Below, piece by piece: positions 11,510-24,811 of a stretch of 64,000 nt of DNA. Numbering within the stretch: position 1 is the stretch's first letter; each line of letters starts with the position of its first letter. Position numbers and translations under genes: made by a program. The notes beneath the pieces are model-generated. The model saw nothing but the letters and a program-made list of their open reading frames with translations. It was not told where the DNA came from and searched no databases. Origin of the DNA: Temnothorax longispinosus. Its lineage: Eukaryota; Arthropoda; Insecta; Hymenoptera; Formicidae. The stretch lies in NCBI RefSeq assembly GCF_030848805.1, contig NC_092368.1, positions 5,056,441 through 5,120,440 of the forward strand, read 5' to 3'.

Positions 11510-14035
11510 AATTTCGAGTGCCAAATCTAATGCCAAAATGTTATGTTTGCATTGTCGTCATAATCGTAATCATAATACAACCGCAATCGTACAATTACTA
11601 CGTTACGGTCGTCGCTATAAATATACACGATTGTATATAATCATAGGCTTAATTGTGATTTAAAATAGTTACAACGTTATTGCAATTGCAATTGCAGTGT
11701 TATTGCTGTAATCTACTTTCCAAACCAGGAAATCAACAAATTAGTGTTACATTGTGCGTATATGTAGCAATATTGTGCGAATTACTCTACTGATTTAAAA
11801 CGCTACGGGATTCATTTGAAAAATACTGTTGAGTTGTATTCGAAGTTATATACCGTCCCTTTAATTTCTTTGCGGATGATGGCGCCAAAACGCTCATCCA
11901 TTCTGCGGAGCGCGATTTTAATCTTTATAAATAGACACGTATTAAGCACGAGCGACTCGTGCCAGTATCAGACAACGCGGATAGCGTCGTATAGCGGCTC
12001 GATATCTTGTCAAACTCTCGGAACGCGTGATCTAAATGAGAAAACCTGAAGATTTTCGCGCCTTGGAGATTCGCGCCCCGGGCAAAAAGCGCAGGATAAA
12101 ACCGGCAGGAGCCGTCTAACATCAGAAAATCCAAAACCATTATAAATAGAGCTGCCGGAGAGCAGGGAATTACAGAACGGAAGCTATTCATAGCGTTGCA
12201 GCCATTTTCCGGGACTTGGTCGTGTTAAACTTAGACGACCGCGCGACCCAGCGAATCTCAAATCCGCGTCGACAGAAAAATGTATTTGGCCGACGATCCG
12301 AATCGGGAGCTCTGAGCAGGATTCGGCAGAATACGTTTATTAGAGACTTTACATCGAAAAATGATGTTCGTGCGACGGAGTTTGCGTCGCAGTTCGAAAC
12401 GCGGCAGGTTCGCTTTTATAGTCGCCAAAATGTCTGCGATATCACGATATCGACGATGCAGATTTGCATTTTTCAAATCGCGAGATTTATTTTCCTTGAT
12501 ATTTTTGACGGACGAAAATATATGGAATAAAATTACGCGGATAAATGATGATTAAGGCTCGTAATTGTTATGGGTATTTGTGGAAAATCTCGTTTTTAAT
12601 TGATAATCATTTTATCTCAAATTGAAAAACTTTCTGCTCTTAAAGTCATTGCTTTTTATAACGGAATCTATTTTTTTCGAGTTTTTAAATAAAAACTTCG
12701 CAATAACATTTCATGATTTTTTAAACATCTATTAGCAGTATTAGCAATCTTTTAACTTTTAAGCAGATTATTGACAATTTGTGACTGTCATTTTAACGTT
12801 ATTAACGGCGACTCGGATGCGAAGAATTTACGTTCAGCTGTCATGAGCCGAGAACTAAACATAATTTTCGGATGGACAATTTTCTTCATAAGAACAATTT
12901 CCAATCAACCTTGTGCCATTTATCTCGCTACTTTCAGCTGTGTTTTTATCGCCGGACTGATGATCAATGACAATCCCTAAAGCTAACCCAGATTTCCGAT
13001 CCCTCGACGATTCTAGCTATGCCTAGACAAAGCCTCTCGCCAAATAGTAACGGAGTCGAACCTCTGATGAGTAAAATTAATAACGTCCATTTATAAAGAA
13101 AAAATGTAGATATATAGTATATCTCTGCAGAATGTTTCTTAAGGCTTGGATATAAAAGCAATTCCTCGCGATACTATATTTATAAAAAAGCTATATAAAT
13201 CAGTAAATGTTATATTTAAAAAGTAAATTTTTTAAAACCTTTATCTTCAATTTGGGGTCAGCAATTTATGAAAGATATCTTTATGTACGTAATATTTCCA
13301 AAACGATTAAGAATCTATCACAAAATGACAATATCAATTTTAAAAGGTACCATGTTGTCGCAGCACTCTCTGCTTTCACCGCATTTAATTAGCGTTATTG
13401 AATTCATTCGATGATAATCACCGAAGTATTGTCTACCAACATCATTCAATCAACATATCAAATATCTACCGTTTGTTAGAAATTCGTGTCGGACAATGGT
13501 TTTCTCGTCGCAACGGCTCGAGTTGCGATTAGCACAAACGGTATGCGGCGAGTCCTGTCGCACGCACACGATAATTCCCCCGATTGTTGCGGGGTCATGG
13601 ACGTGAACAACGTATAACCATGGAACAAGAACTAATGCTGTCTCTTGAACTCAAGAGTAGCGTCCAGGAGTAGCCGTACTAAACACGTACAAAAAGAGAC
13701 ACAAAAATAAATCACAAGTGCGAGAAGGGCCCTTACACGAATCCACTGGATTCACGCCTACTTACAACCCTCCCTACGAGTATAAGTATACCACTTGAAA
13801 GAACAATAAAAAATTTGAAAAGAAAAGCAAGGACTGTGAGGGATTTGTTTCGCGGGATTGATTTCCGAGCTCAAACGTGGGTACGATTTAACGCTATGTC
13901 GTTTTGTAAGAATATATGCGGTCTCTGAAGTTTCCGAAAGCTTCCCCGACATACCTCCCTACACCCTTCCGATCTTCCCGACCGAAGGGTGACCGTTCTC
14001 CGGGACACCGAGTGCACGCGCTCTCGAGCACAGGA

Positions 14036-14130
14036 GCGGTAGTATAGTAGTAGTGGTAATATAGTAGTGACAGTAATATAGTAGTAGTAAATTTGGTAGT
14101 ACAGTGCTAGTATAGTAGTAATAGTGGTGA
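14036..14130. repeat. Degenerate (GTA)n repeat
   Basis: GTA/GTG triplets with AATA interruptions run for about 95 bases on the edge of a CpG-rich island. Open frames on the minus strand here (Tyr/Thr/Leu-rich) come from the repeat. Confidence 0.85.
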
Positions 14131-17100
14131 ACACAGTGGTCGGAGTGAAGTGTGGAAGTCGAGATCTGTCTCGGCGGTAATTTTTTTTTTTTCCGGTGAG
14201 TCGCGGCGTCGAGCTCGACGACGAACAAGCAACGACGAGGACGCGAGGCCCTCGAGGACGGAGAACAAGTCGGAGAGAACAAGTAAATTTCGAGGTTGTT
14301 TCTGGTCGCGCCGCTCGCTCTCCGTCGTCGATCGACCTCGTCGACGAACCGCGGATGGGGGGATAAGGGAATCAAGTGCCAAGTCCTCACTCGTCGCTTC
14401 GCGCGCACCTTCGACGTCTCACGGGAAGATTGTTCGGTCGTGACCGACAGCAGCGAAATCGCGACCGGCCGAATGCGGGTCAACGGGTTACTCTTATTTA
14501 TCCCCCCGGCAAGATTCTACCTCGCGCGGACGGAATCAACCCTTCACTCGCGATTCTCGTCTTCTTTTTTTAGACGCGCATCCTCCTCAGACGAAGAGCG
14601 TTATTAACGTTCTTTATCATTTAAGATTAAAGATCTTAAGTGAGATTAAATTTTAAATTAGATTACATCTCTTAAAACTAACTTTGGAACTAAATGAATA
14701 CTAAATGAATATGAAAATAATATTCAATAATTGTGAAAATGGAAAATAAAAAATCTTATTCACCGACATCGCGAGGAAAGGGTTAACAAGCTTTAGAATG
14801 AATATTTATTAAGAAACTGATGACCGTTGTTTACACAAATTTTGATATTTTGACAAGTATTAAAATATTCAAAATTGTAAGTCATTCAATGACATTAATT
14901 TTAATTTTCTTCTATTGAGGTGCTACTTTTAATAGATATACCGAGAAATTAATATTGATCAAAGAAATAAAAAATACATAATTAAAAAATGCATCAAAAA
15001 TATTACCAAAAATATTTTTTATTAAATTTTTTATAACGATTGCTCCAAAGATAAATTTTTTTTAATTCGCAATCTACATCTCTTCGAAGGAAATCTGATT
15101 CAACTATTTAATTTACGCCGCGGGCAAATCATCGTCGTCATATCGCGTGTCATAAATAAAACGCTGACTCCATCCAGCGATCGCGCGCAATAATTACCCC
15201 GTCAATCATCGATTAATTATTTAACCCGTTGTGACCCGAATCGATTATTTCTCTCTGGACCGATTTTTCTCGTGGCGTTAAAACCGCACACTTCAACATA
15301 TTCGAACGTGATCCTTGCTTTGTCACTGAAAATCACGACATACGTGTATGACATCTACTCTTTCACAGATCTACGTTATCAGATCAACAAAGCATTCCCA
15401 ATATTGAACACCGATTAAAAACGGATTAATCCTCGCGAAGAGAAAGCGTCGATGCGCTGATTGTGAGAGATACCAGTGAGACGTCGGCGCGGTCCAGCGA
15501 GATCATATACGGGGGTGCCGAGTGAGTCTGGCGGTTACTGGGGATGGTACACTTCCTGTCGCAAACGGGGCTCTCTCTCTTTCTCGACGTTAGTTTGCCA
15601 CGTGTAGCAAAAACATTATTAAGACATACTTCCAGCCCGCTCTTTCGCTTGGCGCAAGAAAAAACAACTCCAGAGTCTCAGGATACTGACCGTGACGGTG
15701 TAGGAAGAGACGAGCGGCCGCGAGTAGGGTCGCCGGGTCGTGTAGAAGTCGCTCTCATAAACCATGGTCGCTGCTGGCCTTTACGGTTCGCTCTCAAGGG
15801 TACCGTTAAATTCGTCGATCGAAAAATCGGGCGCGCTAACGGGTCGTTTTCTTCTTTTTTTTTTCTTTTCGTGCACGCGTGCGAAAGGGGTAGGACACGC
15901 GACGACGATGCGGCCGCGATGGAGGTTCGTACGATTCTGCTTCCCCGAGCGTCGGCACCGCTTCTTCTTCTTCTTCTTCGTCCGGACTCTCCTCTCCTCG
16001 GCGTGTGCCCCTCTTCGCCGCGACCGCGTTCACCTCGTCTACGCACGTATGACTCGCGGGAACGAAACGAGAATTGCGTCACTCCGCGGCCCCCGCGCGC
16101 CGCTCCCCGAGCCGATGCACCCGCGAAAAAAATAGATTCGTGTTAAGGACGTAGCCACCCTCGAGCGACGTCCGAACTTTAGGAGGCGAGATCACGTCAA
16201 AAATTAGATTTTTTTATATATAAAAAGAGTGAAATATATACAATAGAAGCGAAAAATAACAGAACGACAATTAAGAATAAAGTCGGAAGATTATTAAAAT
16301 GTAATCAAATTAACAAAACCTACAAAGTCGAGGAGGATGATTTTGAAAGCTGAGAGCTAAAAGAGATACCATTTTGCTGATTGGAAACCTAATACTTTTG
16401 AGTTGCCTTTTTTCTTTCGCATCGAACCACCAATTTTATTCTTCGATTGATGTTCAATTTACGCCTGTTCTGTTTATCATCCGAAACCCCGCTTTGAGAC
16501 CTGATTCGCGGCCAGAAAAATGTATATTTTTAAGAACGATATTCTTAGAATGAAATACAGCTCGTGCATTCTGGAGCTGGACAATCGTGTCAAGGTAATC
16601 ATCGGACATCCCGAATTCTTCTCGAATACAGATCGGTGTTTATTTCTACCTGTCATGTCAATTTATCCCTGCACTCCGTTATTTGTAATATTTTATAAAA
16701 AATTTTGTTGCCACAAATAACAAGTGTATGAGATCTTCAATATCTATCGCGACAATTGCAAGTTCTAAAAAAAAGCATATATTTTTCAATCCCTTTCAAC
16801 ATTAACTTAAGTAGTTTGCTCTCCAAACTGAAAATGTGCAACGTTATTGAGTATTCAGAAGAAAAATAAATTCCTCAACTGTCTCTTAGGATCAATTTTC
16901 TGTCATCTAATTCACGTCATTCCTCGACGACGAAACGAGCACAATGGAAAACTCGCGAGGAGTGACGATTCACCCGCGTTTGTTTATTCACGACCGTAAT
17001 GTATACAATGATAAATTCACGTTACATCAGGTATTACATTGGCAGCCCCCCAGGACTTTGCACAATGGTCCACGTTCGGGTCCAGTGCCAAAGAATACTC

Positions 17101-18214
17101 GCACAATGTGTAACGCCACGCGCGGATCGTCGGGTTATTTGGAGATGAGGAAAGGATTCGCGAGAAATAAAGTCGAATCGCGTGGAACAATATATCCTGC
17201 GAATCCTTCCGTTATTCTTATTCGACAATATTATCAAATGACAAAATAACGTGTCCCGGCATTGGGACTCCAACTTATTAATCTTGAAAGTACACGATTG
17301 CAGAATTTGCGATGAGACACTCGGGCCGAGAATAACGCAAGCCAAATTCCGAGACGCAATAAACGTATATAAGATACGAGCGCGCGAACGGCTGCAATTT
17401 TAAGAAATCCGCAAAATATAACGCCGAGCGTTAAAATAAACCGTTCGTAATGTTCGTATACATATACGCGAGGATTGTCATTCGTGAAAAAGATTTATTC
17501 GGCCGACGGGTAGACGAGCAATAAATCGATCTCATAAATCTCGCAGAACGGGGACAAAGACTTCGCGCCACCAGACAACAAACATTTCTGCGACGGTCGA
17601 TTAGAAGAATAATATCTCGGATTCATTATGATTCTATTCTTCGCGGAAAAAAAACAATAGAAAAACGGCAATAGAATTTAAAGGTATTTTCAAAAGATCG
17701 ACGAGTTCTTATATCTGCAGCACAAGCTTTGCATAAGAAATTATCATATCATATCCAAATGACACAATTAAAAAACAAGAAAAAGATATAATGAATTATA
17801 AAAAATGCTATATATTACGGATTTACGTATCTGAGTAACGGAATAGTACAAATCAATGTAAACTCTGTTTTAAAAAATTTTATCCTACTGATCATTAAAC
17901 AGTTTATCCCAATTATCTCTGTCTTGGACTCTTAATAATAATAACTATCCCTTATCGCATTTTTTGTCATCATTGCATCAAATTTGCGAAAGTGTGCGAT
18001 CATATATTAGCGGCCGCATATATACTTGTGTATATGCTTTCATAACAGTATTATTAACCTTTTGTACATCAGTCTATACAAAATGTTGCATAAAACGCGC
18101 CTTCTCTCGACGGCTTATACAGTAGACAGGTGTCGGTAAATATGTGACGAACACGGTACGAAAGTTTTAATAACAAAGAAATAAACAACTGGCACGCGGT
18201 TAGCCCTCGTTGGG

Positions 18215-18910
18215 TCAGTGAACCTTTGGCTTCGCCGACTTCGTCTTCTTCAGCTTCTTCAGTCCGGTTATGTTCGTCTTCAGGAGATTCCAATACGCCT
18301 GCTGGAATTTGTTTACATCCCTGGAATGGATCTGAAAGATGAAAATCACGTCTCTCAGAGTGGTGCAAATCGATCGCTGACCGTCATCCGCCGACGGAAG
18401 ATACGTACAACAGTGGAAATCTTCTTATTGCGAAGCGATGCTCGAACTAGGCAAAGATACTCTGTAGGAGTCGGTAGGGGAGGTCTGCCTTTCCTAGGCA
18501 CCGGTTTGTTGTGTCCATTAACTGAAATAAAAAGCTCCTTAATACAAATACAAGGAAAGGAAAGAAAACGAGACATAAAAGTTTGTGCCATAAGACAAGT
18601 GTGTTTCTTGTCAAAGCTACAATTCAGAAAGTTAAGGGCTGTTAGAGTCTTCCAAATAATTTAATCAATTTTGGACAATTGTTATTTTTGTTCTTTTATC
18701 CAGCAACAGATATTTTGAATTAAAAAAAAACCCAAGGGTACTCACATCTTTTAATGGTAAGCGACACCGCGCCCGAAAGACGCGACTTGTCAAAGAGTTT
18801 GGTTAACTCCGCTAAGAACTGCAACGAAAATTCAGTTAGTTGTTCATACACGAGAGAGAAATATCGGCGATGAGACGTCAAGTTACCGCGTCATTCTCCA
18901 ACAGGACCAT
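18215..18910 (-). CDS. SRP14: Signal recognition particle 14 kDa protein
   Basis: Complete gene of four exons on the minus strand, 108 residues. Exons: 18,887-18,910 (MVLLENDA), 18,746-18,818, 18,409-18,521 and 18,215-18,331, all with GT/AG ends and consistent phases. The N-terminus MVLLENDAFLAELTKLF, the KRFNGHNKPVPRKG segment, KKISTV and VNKFQQAYWNLLK match SRP14 block for block, and length is normal for the family. The tail is basic (LKKLKKTKSAKPK), shorter than the Ala-rich human tail. SRP14 pairs with SRP9 to bind the Alu domain of 7SL RNA and to delay elongation while ribosomes dock at the ER. The gene is transcribed away from TMED10; their starts are 1.4 kb apart with an assembly gap between. 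The ATG at 18,910 is the only one fitting the conserved start. Confidence 0.95.
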
Positions 18911-19209
18911 TCTGACGATGGTAGCATATGTCAAACGCCAGAACACGTTCAAATGTAATCACCTGCTCCGAGAGGTTAGATGAGGTTAGGAAATGCAGCC
19001 GCAGATTTGGCGTAGACAGAGAGAAACCTGAGAGAGGCCATCCCGGATCCCGGCCTTTTTCGTGTGTTGCTGTGTTGCATTTTCCGACGCGCCGCCTGAG
19101 AAAGTGCAACTCAACTACGTCGTATCGCTCGGTAACCGCACATGGTTTGCGTCCGTGCTAATGGTTCGTGTCCAAACTAGCCAGCTGGAGGGGATCATGG
19201 TATATATTA

Positions 19210-19709
19210 NNNNNNNNNNNNNNNNNNNNNNNNNNNNNNNNNNNNNNNNNNNNNNNNNNNNNNNNNNNNNNNNNNNNNNNNNNNNNNNNNNNNNNNNNNN
19301 NNNNNNNNNNNNNNNNNNNNNNNNNNNNNNNNNNNNNNNNNNNNNNNNNNNNNNNNNNNNNNNNNNNNNNNNNNNNNNNNNNNNNNNNNNNNNNNNNNNN
19401 NNNNNNNNNNNNNNNNNNNNNNNNNNNNNNNNNNNNNNNNNNNNNNNNNNNNNNNNNNNNNNNNNNNNNNNNNNNNNNNNNNNNNNNNNNNNNNNNNNNN
19501 NNNNNNNNNNNNNNNNNNNNNNNNNNNNNNNNNNNNNNNNNNNNNNNNNNNNNNNNNNNNNNNNNNNNNNNNNNNNNNNNNNNNNNNNNNNNNNNNNNNN
19601 NNNNNNNNNNNNNNNNNNNNNNNNNNNNNNNNNNNNNNNNNNNNNNNNNNNNNNNNNNNNNNNNNNNNNNNNNNNNNNNNNNNNNNNNNNNNNNNNNNNN
19701 NNNNNNNNN
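19210..19709. other. Assembly gap (500 N)
   Basis: Exactly 500 N between the divergent SRP14 and TMED10 genes. The round number suggests a placeholder, so the true length is unknown. Open frames called across it are meaningless. Confidence 0.99.
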
Positions 19710-20282
19710 TCTCTCAGGTTTCTCTCTGGCGTAGACTAGAACCTAGAACCATACACTACACGAAATATTCAGATGTCTCGCATACCTAATATTTACGATC
19801 AATCTTCTGCAATAACAAATTAGCGATTAAGGAAAAATCATTAGATTTTAAGAAATAGGATTTAAAAAATTACCAAGTCCTCAAAACCACTATTTTAATT
19901 TTAATAGGATTTTGATTTAAATTTTAAAATCCTATTAAATTTGATTTGAAAAATTAGATTCTATTTAATTTTTACAATTGTTAAATTTTAAAATCCTATT
20001 TCTCTCTAATCTGTTTAGTTTTCCGAAGGTTTTCCGTTTTCTCTTTACCACAATAAGGAAAGGATGATAAAAAACACAATTTTGCCCGATCACGAAGCCT
20101 CCCCGGCAAAGTCGTCTCCCTTTCTGACTTACCGCTGGTATTTAATGGCCAATGTGGCTGCCACCTCATCCGATCATCGTGTTCGTCGTGATGCTGTGGA
20201 TGTTGTGTGAGCGCGGAACTTTTCCTTGGTGACACGGGAAAACGTCTCTTTTCCAGGACGATCGTCGAGAACGAGGAGCGAA

Positions 20283-22466
20283 ATGATTCAGGCTCACGTG
20301 AAAGCCTTCCTGGCGATTCTCCTGGTCGCCCAGGTGCGCGGCATCATGTTCTACCTGGAGCCGAACAGTCACAAGTGTCTGAAGGAGGAAGTCCATGCGA
20401 ACGTACTCGTCACAGGGGAGTACGAGGTGTCCGAGGCGATGGGACAGAAGACGAATTACGTGGTGGGTAGATCCTGATCAATGATTTTCCGTTCGTCCCT
20501 TGCCAAGATATTCCTACAATTGCGCTAAGCGCTGCTTAACATTTTATGTTAACCCTTGGCGGTTCACATAACAGCTGTGACAGAACTCGCTGTTTGTCTC
20601 TCTCCTAAAATCACAATAAATATCAAAAAATTTTAATGGTGTAAGTTGTAATGAGACAAATTCTAATCATGATTTTGTTTCTTACAGATTCAGGATTCTA
20701 AAGGGCATATATTGTCTCAGAAGGAAGACATTCCCCATGGGAAGCTGTTAAAGTTCTCCTTTGTCACGGAAACTTACGATACTTTTGAGATATGCTTCAT
20801 TTCACGTGTTCCAAGCCGTACGTATACCTACATAATTTGTTAATTTAGTTTGTTTAAATTGTTCTGTTATGCGATATCGTTTAATTGCGATGGGACGGAT
20901 ATTTAAGAAAACGTGAAAATTATTTCAGATCAGCGTGGCATCAGGCAAGAAATTAAGCTGATCACGAAACGCGGCATTGAGGCAAAGAGTTACGAAGGCG
21001 TAAGTCTCCACTGTATATCGTTACAAAATGTTTCTTTACAAAAACATTGTTAGACCTATCATATCCGGGGAATTTCGAGAGAAACCATCTGACGTTACTT
21101 CGTTTACTTTCTTTTATATGTGGCTTGTTTCCGCGGTGCAGTTGGTAAAGTAGAGTTTTTTCGATCATTGTGTTCTCGTTGGCATGCGTTTTATTCACGA
21201 ACCGGCACTTGTACATACATTGACAGCTTTAGAACTAAGCTATTAGAGCGCAACACAGTTTCATTAATTTGTGCATGCTTTTGTCGCGGATGTTACGTTA
21301 ACGGGGAGAGCTTATCTCATCCACGTGAACGCTTTAATTATATTCAATTATACTCTCCACTTGAATTTATATATCCTACTAAAACAAAAATTATATATTG
21401 AAAATTTTCAGTATAGAACATTTTTTCTGTCACTAAAGTTCTTTAAAATATGTTAATGGTACATCCTTAAACATAGCATAACAGCAGCATAACAGTGATG
21501 CATTTTAATACCGAATGTTTCAGTTCTTTCACAATAATACTAAAAACATGGAATACTAATTCCATCACATGTGATATTCCTAAAATTGAAACGCATCCCT
21601 CTGCTACAGTTGGGATATCTTTTTATTTCTAAAAGAGAAAGTGCGAGCTGGAATGTTCGGTATTACTTAAATGTTTTGAGCGAAAATTGTGCAATTTTTT
21701 ACTTGTGTTTGAGATAAGATTTTTAAGAATAAAGAAGTCTGTGTGAGAGCGTTTAATTTAATTAGCTGATTTTATTGTATTGGACCGGTCAAAAATTAGA
21801 ACTATTGCAATCAGACATTGTATACCACATGGCCTAATATATTTTTTCACTCTGTGCAAAACACATACACGCAGAGTAATTATCCATTATTTGGCTTTAA
21901 TTCTATAGTAGTTTATTGATTTGAATCGATTGTGTTACGCAGTACTAATGAGACCGCTGAAGTTTCCGTCGAGGATGTCGCCATTTTCCGATGAAAATCA
22001 TTATCTTTTTCGTTAACAGATCGGCGAAGCAGCCAAGTTGAAACCAGTAGAAGTAGAATTGAAACGGTTGGAGGATTTGTCTGAGGCGATAGTCCAAGAC
22101 TTCGCTAGAATGCGCAAAAACGAAGAAGAGATGAGAGACACAAACGGTAAAAAAAAAAGAATTATTTTTCGTTACTTCGTTAAATAGTGGAAGAAAATGA
22201 CTTTACACTTAAAAGTATGATAATTTTGAATTGTATACTTAAACTTCTAAATTGTAAACGCGATTGATAATTAAATGTTATAATCAATTGATAATTAAGT
22301 ATTTGCAGTTGGAGAAATGATCCGTTCATCTTTCTTTATTTCAGAGGCCACGAATGCTCGGGTATTGTACTTTAGTTTATTCTCGATATGCGTCCTCTTC
22401 GGTTTGTCCACCTGGCAACTCTTCTACTTCCGACGCTTCTTCAGGATGAAGAAACTCATTGAATAA
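20283..22466 (+). CDS. bai: p24-delta cargo receptor TMED10 (baiser)
   Basis: Complete five-exon gene on the plus strand, 209 residues. Exons: 20,283-20,462, 20,688-20,817, 20,929-20,999, 22,020-22,146 and 22,345-22,466, all with GT/AG ends and matching phases. Residues 1-20 form a signal peptide (AFLAILLVAQVRG), followed by a GOLD domain to about residue 105 with its two conserved Cys (HKCLKEE and FEICFISR). A coiled-coil stalk follows (VEVELKRLEDLSEAIVQDF). One membrane segment near the end (FSLFSICVLFGLSTWQL) leads to a cytosolic tail ending FFRMKKLIE. That tail carries the FF and di-lysine signals that bind COPII and COPI. p24 proteins select cargo, including GPI-anchored and Wnt proteins, for ER-Golgi vesicles. 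The ATG at 20,283 gives the signal peptide directly; an earlier in-frame ATG at 20,226 would put an unlikely polar leader in front. Confidence 0.96.
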
Positions 22467-24811
22467 ATGCATTTGTAACAAATAATGCAAATGTAAAAAA
22501 AATACATTTATTTTTGTGTTTTCATCTTTGTTATCTGTAATTTCGTATTTGAATCATGGAAAACTTTTTATATTCGACGCAATGTTCAAAAAGTACTATT
22601 TAAATAAATAAGCAAAAACGCGTTACAATCATATTACCTCATTCAAATCAATGTAAAATATGGTGAGCTCTCATCTCGCCACACATTGCGCATACATTAT
22701 CGAGAACACAATATTTAAGCAATTGTAAAATAGAAAATTTCTTAAATAAAAGTATACCTCGATGGTAATAAAATGGATCTTCAAAGTTATTGTCTAAAAA
22801 CGATATTTTACATCAATATACATGAAATTATTTGTCTTAATATTAAGATATCTAATATATATATCTTTTGCATATTTATAAAAATCAATACATTTCTTAT
22901 GACGTAGCTTAATGATTGTATAAGATAATGCATCATAGTTTTAACATTTTATTTATAAAATAGAACAACTTTGTGGGAACACACAATAAATGGCCTAAAA
23001 AAATATAATGATGAAACATCACATTGGAAGACGATTTGTTTGTCGCTGATTCGAAGGCGGACGCCTTCAGGATTTCTGGTGTAATAGCTATTCGTACGGT
23101 CTTGAAGAAGCATATTTAATATAACGTAACGTAAATACTCTTGCGCTTTCACTTTTTGAATTTAAAATTAAATTAATAGTACACACGAGATGAACACAGA
23201 AAAAAAGCGCAATTTTACGTTCTCTTAATGCTATAGTAACTTCGTTTTTAAGACATCTAATATTTGCGTGTGAGTATATCATCTGTATGGACGTCACGGT
23301 TAATCGAGGTTTTTATAAATAGCTATACATCCTAATGAAACATTTGTCTTTCGAAAAAATATATATATTCAGAGGAGTGTATATATATGTACACGTATAT
23401 TCGAAGTAGGAAAATAATATATATCTCTAAACTTCAATTAAATAACTTTTTATCACAAGCTGAACAACCAAGCAATTAAAAATCAGGTTCCACGTGAATG
23501 ACACTGATTCAAACTAGGCACATTGTAGATTTAGTACACAGGCAAGAGTAAGCTTGCGGTAATAAAATCACATGTCGTGTCGATTACAATGTTACGATCG
23601 TTATATGGCATGATTATCATTTAATGCAATGATTTATATTAGAGTAGACACCAGATAATTAATGCCGCGATAATAGAGATGGAATTCTCTCTCTCTTTCT
23701 CTCACGTTCATCGTTGAAATAATTCTTTCTATTTATTACGTATTATTATAACATTCATTTATTACCGCAATAAAGCTATAACTCGAACCGTCACTGTCAT
23801 TACGCTTATCACTTTTAATTACTACGTCTATCGTTTCGCGTAGTATCTGCCCGATAACAATTTGTATACTCACAGCTAAACACATCTCCTAAATAGACAT
23901 TATGCAACAATGAATTCGCTTTAGCATATTTTAGCCTACTCGGGCTAAGTAATTTATTTTCTTGACTACAAAATTAGAACGTGGGAATTTAAAAAAATGA
24001 AAAATAAACATTTATATATAATAGTATTGTCAATTGTTATAGATTAAAAATTTATAATTCCGCAATATGAACTTTTATCAGTTTTTATAATTATTATCTC
24101 ATGATAATTTATCGTCGATTCGCTATTTTTCACAGTTAATTCGTTACTGCATAACACCGTCTAAATACTATTGCCTGAGATTAAAAAGTTCAACTAGTAT
24201 AACAGGATCAAGAATTTTCCGACGATCTTTCCTCGTCGTTTGTACACATATTTGTTAGACCACTTTGTTTCTACTATATCTAATAACAATGACGACAAAA
24301 ATATATATATCTACACATATATCTATATATATACATATATAGCTTTCTTTCTCGCCATTTCTTAAAGCCAATTGTACCATTATCTTTCTATTACGAATTT
24401 TTCGATAAAAATCCGGCTCTCAATTTTCCATAAAAATATTGGTCTATTATTCGAAACCTCTCTCTAACTCTCAACATTAGGCATCTCGGCACTTAGGCGC
24501 ACTAAGTGTTAAATCTCTCTCTATTAAAATAAGAATCTGGAAGTCCTACGAAAAGTAAACGCTTTTCGTATCATACTATTCAACTATGTTTAGACCCCTA
24601 TTAGTCCTTTTTTCGAAAAAGATATATCTTCTTTGGATGAATATACACGTGACTCGGAGAAGTGGTACTTCCGACACACGGCATACATTCGAGAGATAAG
24701 TCAAGTCCCAATTGGACTAGGATAATAAGTTACAGGGAGTATTGTCGAGAACTATTCGTTCCAACCGCAGAAGCTCGTCGCTTGTTACGGCGACTGCTGC
24801 AAGTCGGATTG
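22467..24811. other. 3' untranslated and intergenic DNA between convergent genes
   Basis: TMED10 ends at 22,466 and the minus-strand transporter ends at 24,812, so both 3' ends face this stretch. AATAAA-type signals for TMED10 occur at about 22,603 and 22,744. The rest is AT-rich, with (TA)-rich tracts near 22,855, 23,360 and 24,300-24,340. No coding exon was seen. Confidence 0.6.

Larger units (their letters stand above)
8537..18214. other. Gene-poor stretch with two CpG-rich islands
   Basis: No exon could be supported here. GC-rich islands at about 13,950-14,600 and 15,440-16,170 hold open frames on both strands, as expected from composition, and could be promoters or untranslated first exons, for example of the minus-strand myofilin-like gene. 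A GTGAGT donor-like site sits at 14,193 on the plus strand. Apart from the repeats listed separately, the rest is AT-rich. Confidence 0.45.

Noticed and set aside
14150..14607. Possible plus-strand untranslated exon ending at a GTGAGT donor (14,193)
   Set aside because: There is no plus-strand coding gene nearby that would use it; a single donor-like site is not enough.
15544..16146. 200-codon plus-strand open frame
   Set aside because: CpG-rich sequence leaves frames open on both strands here; the peptide is Arg/Pro/Leu-rich with homopolymer runs (Phe and Leu from T- and CTT-runs) and has no family signature or splice context.
18218..18664. 148-codon plus-strand frame across SRP14
   Set aside because: It is antisense to two SRP14 exons that match the family residue for residue.
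19062..19739. Long open frames through the N gap
   Set aside because: They are mostly unknown residues translated from 500 N and carry no information.
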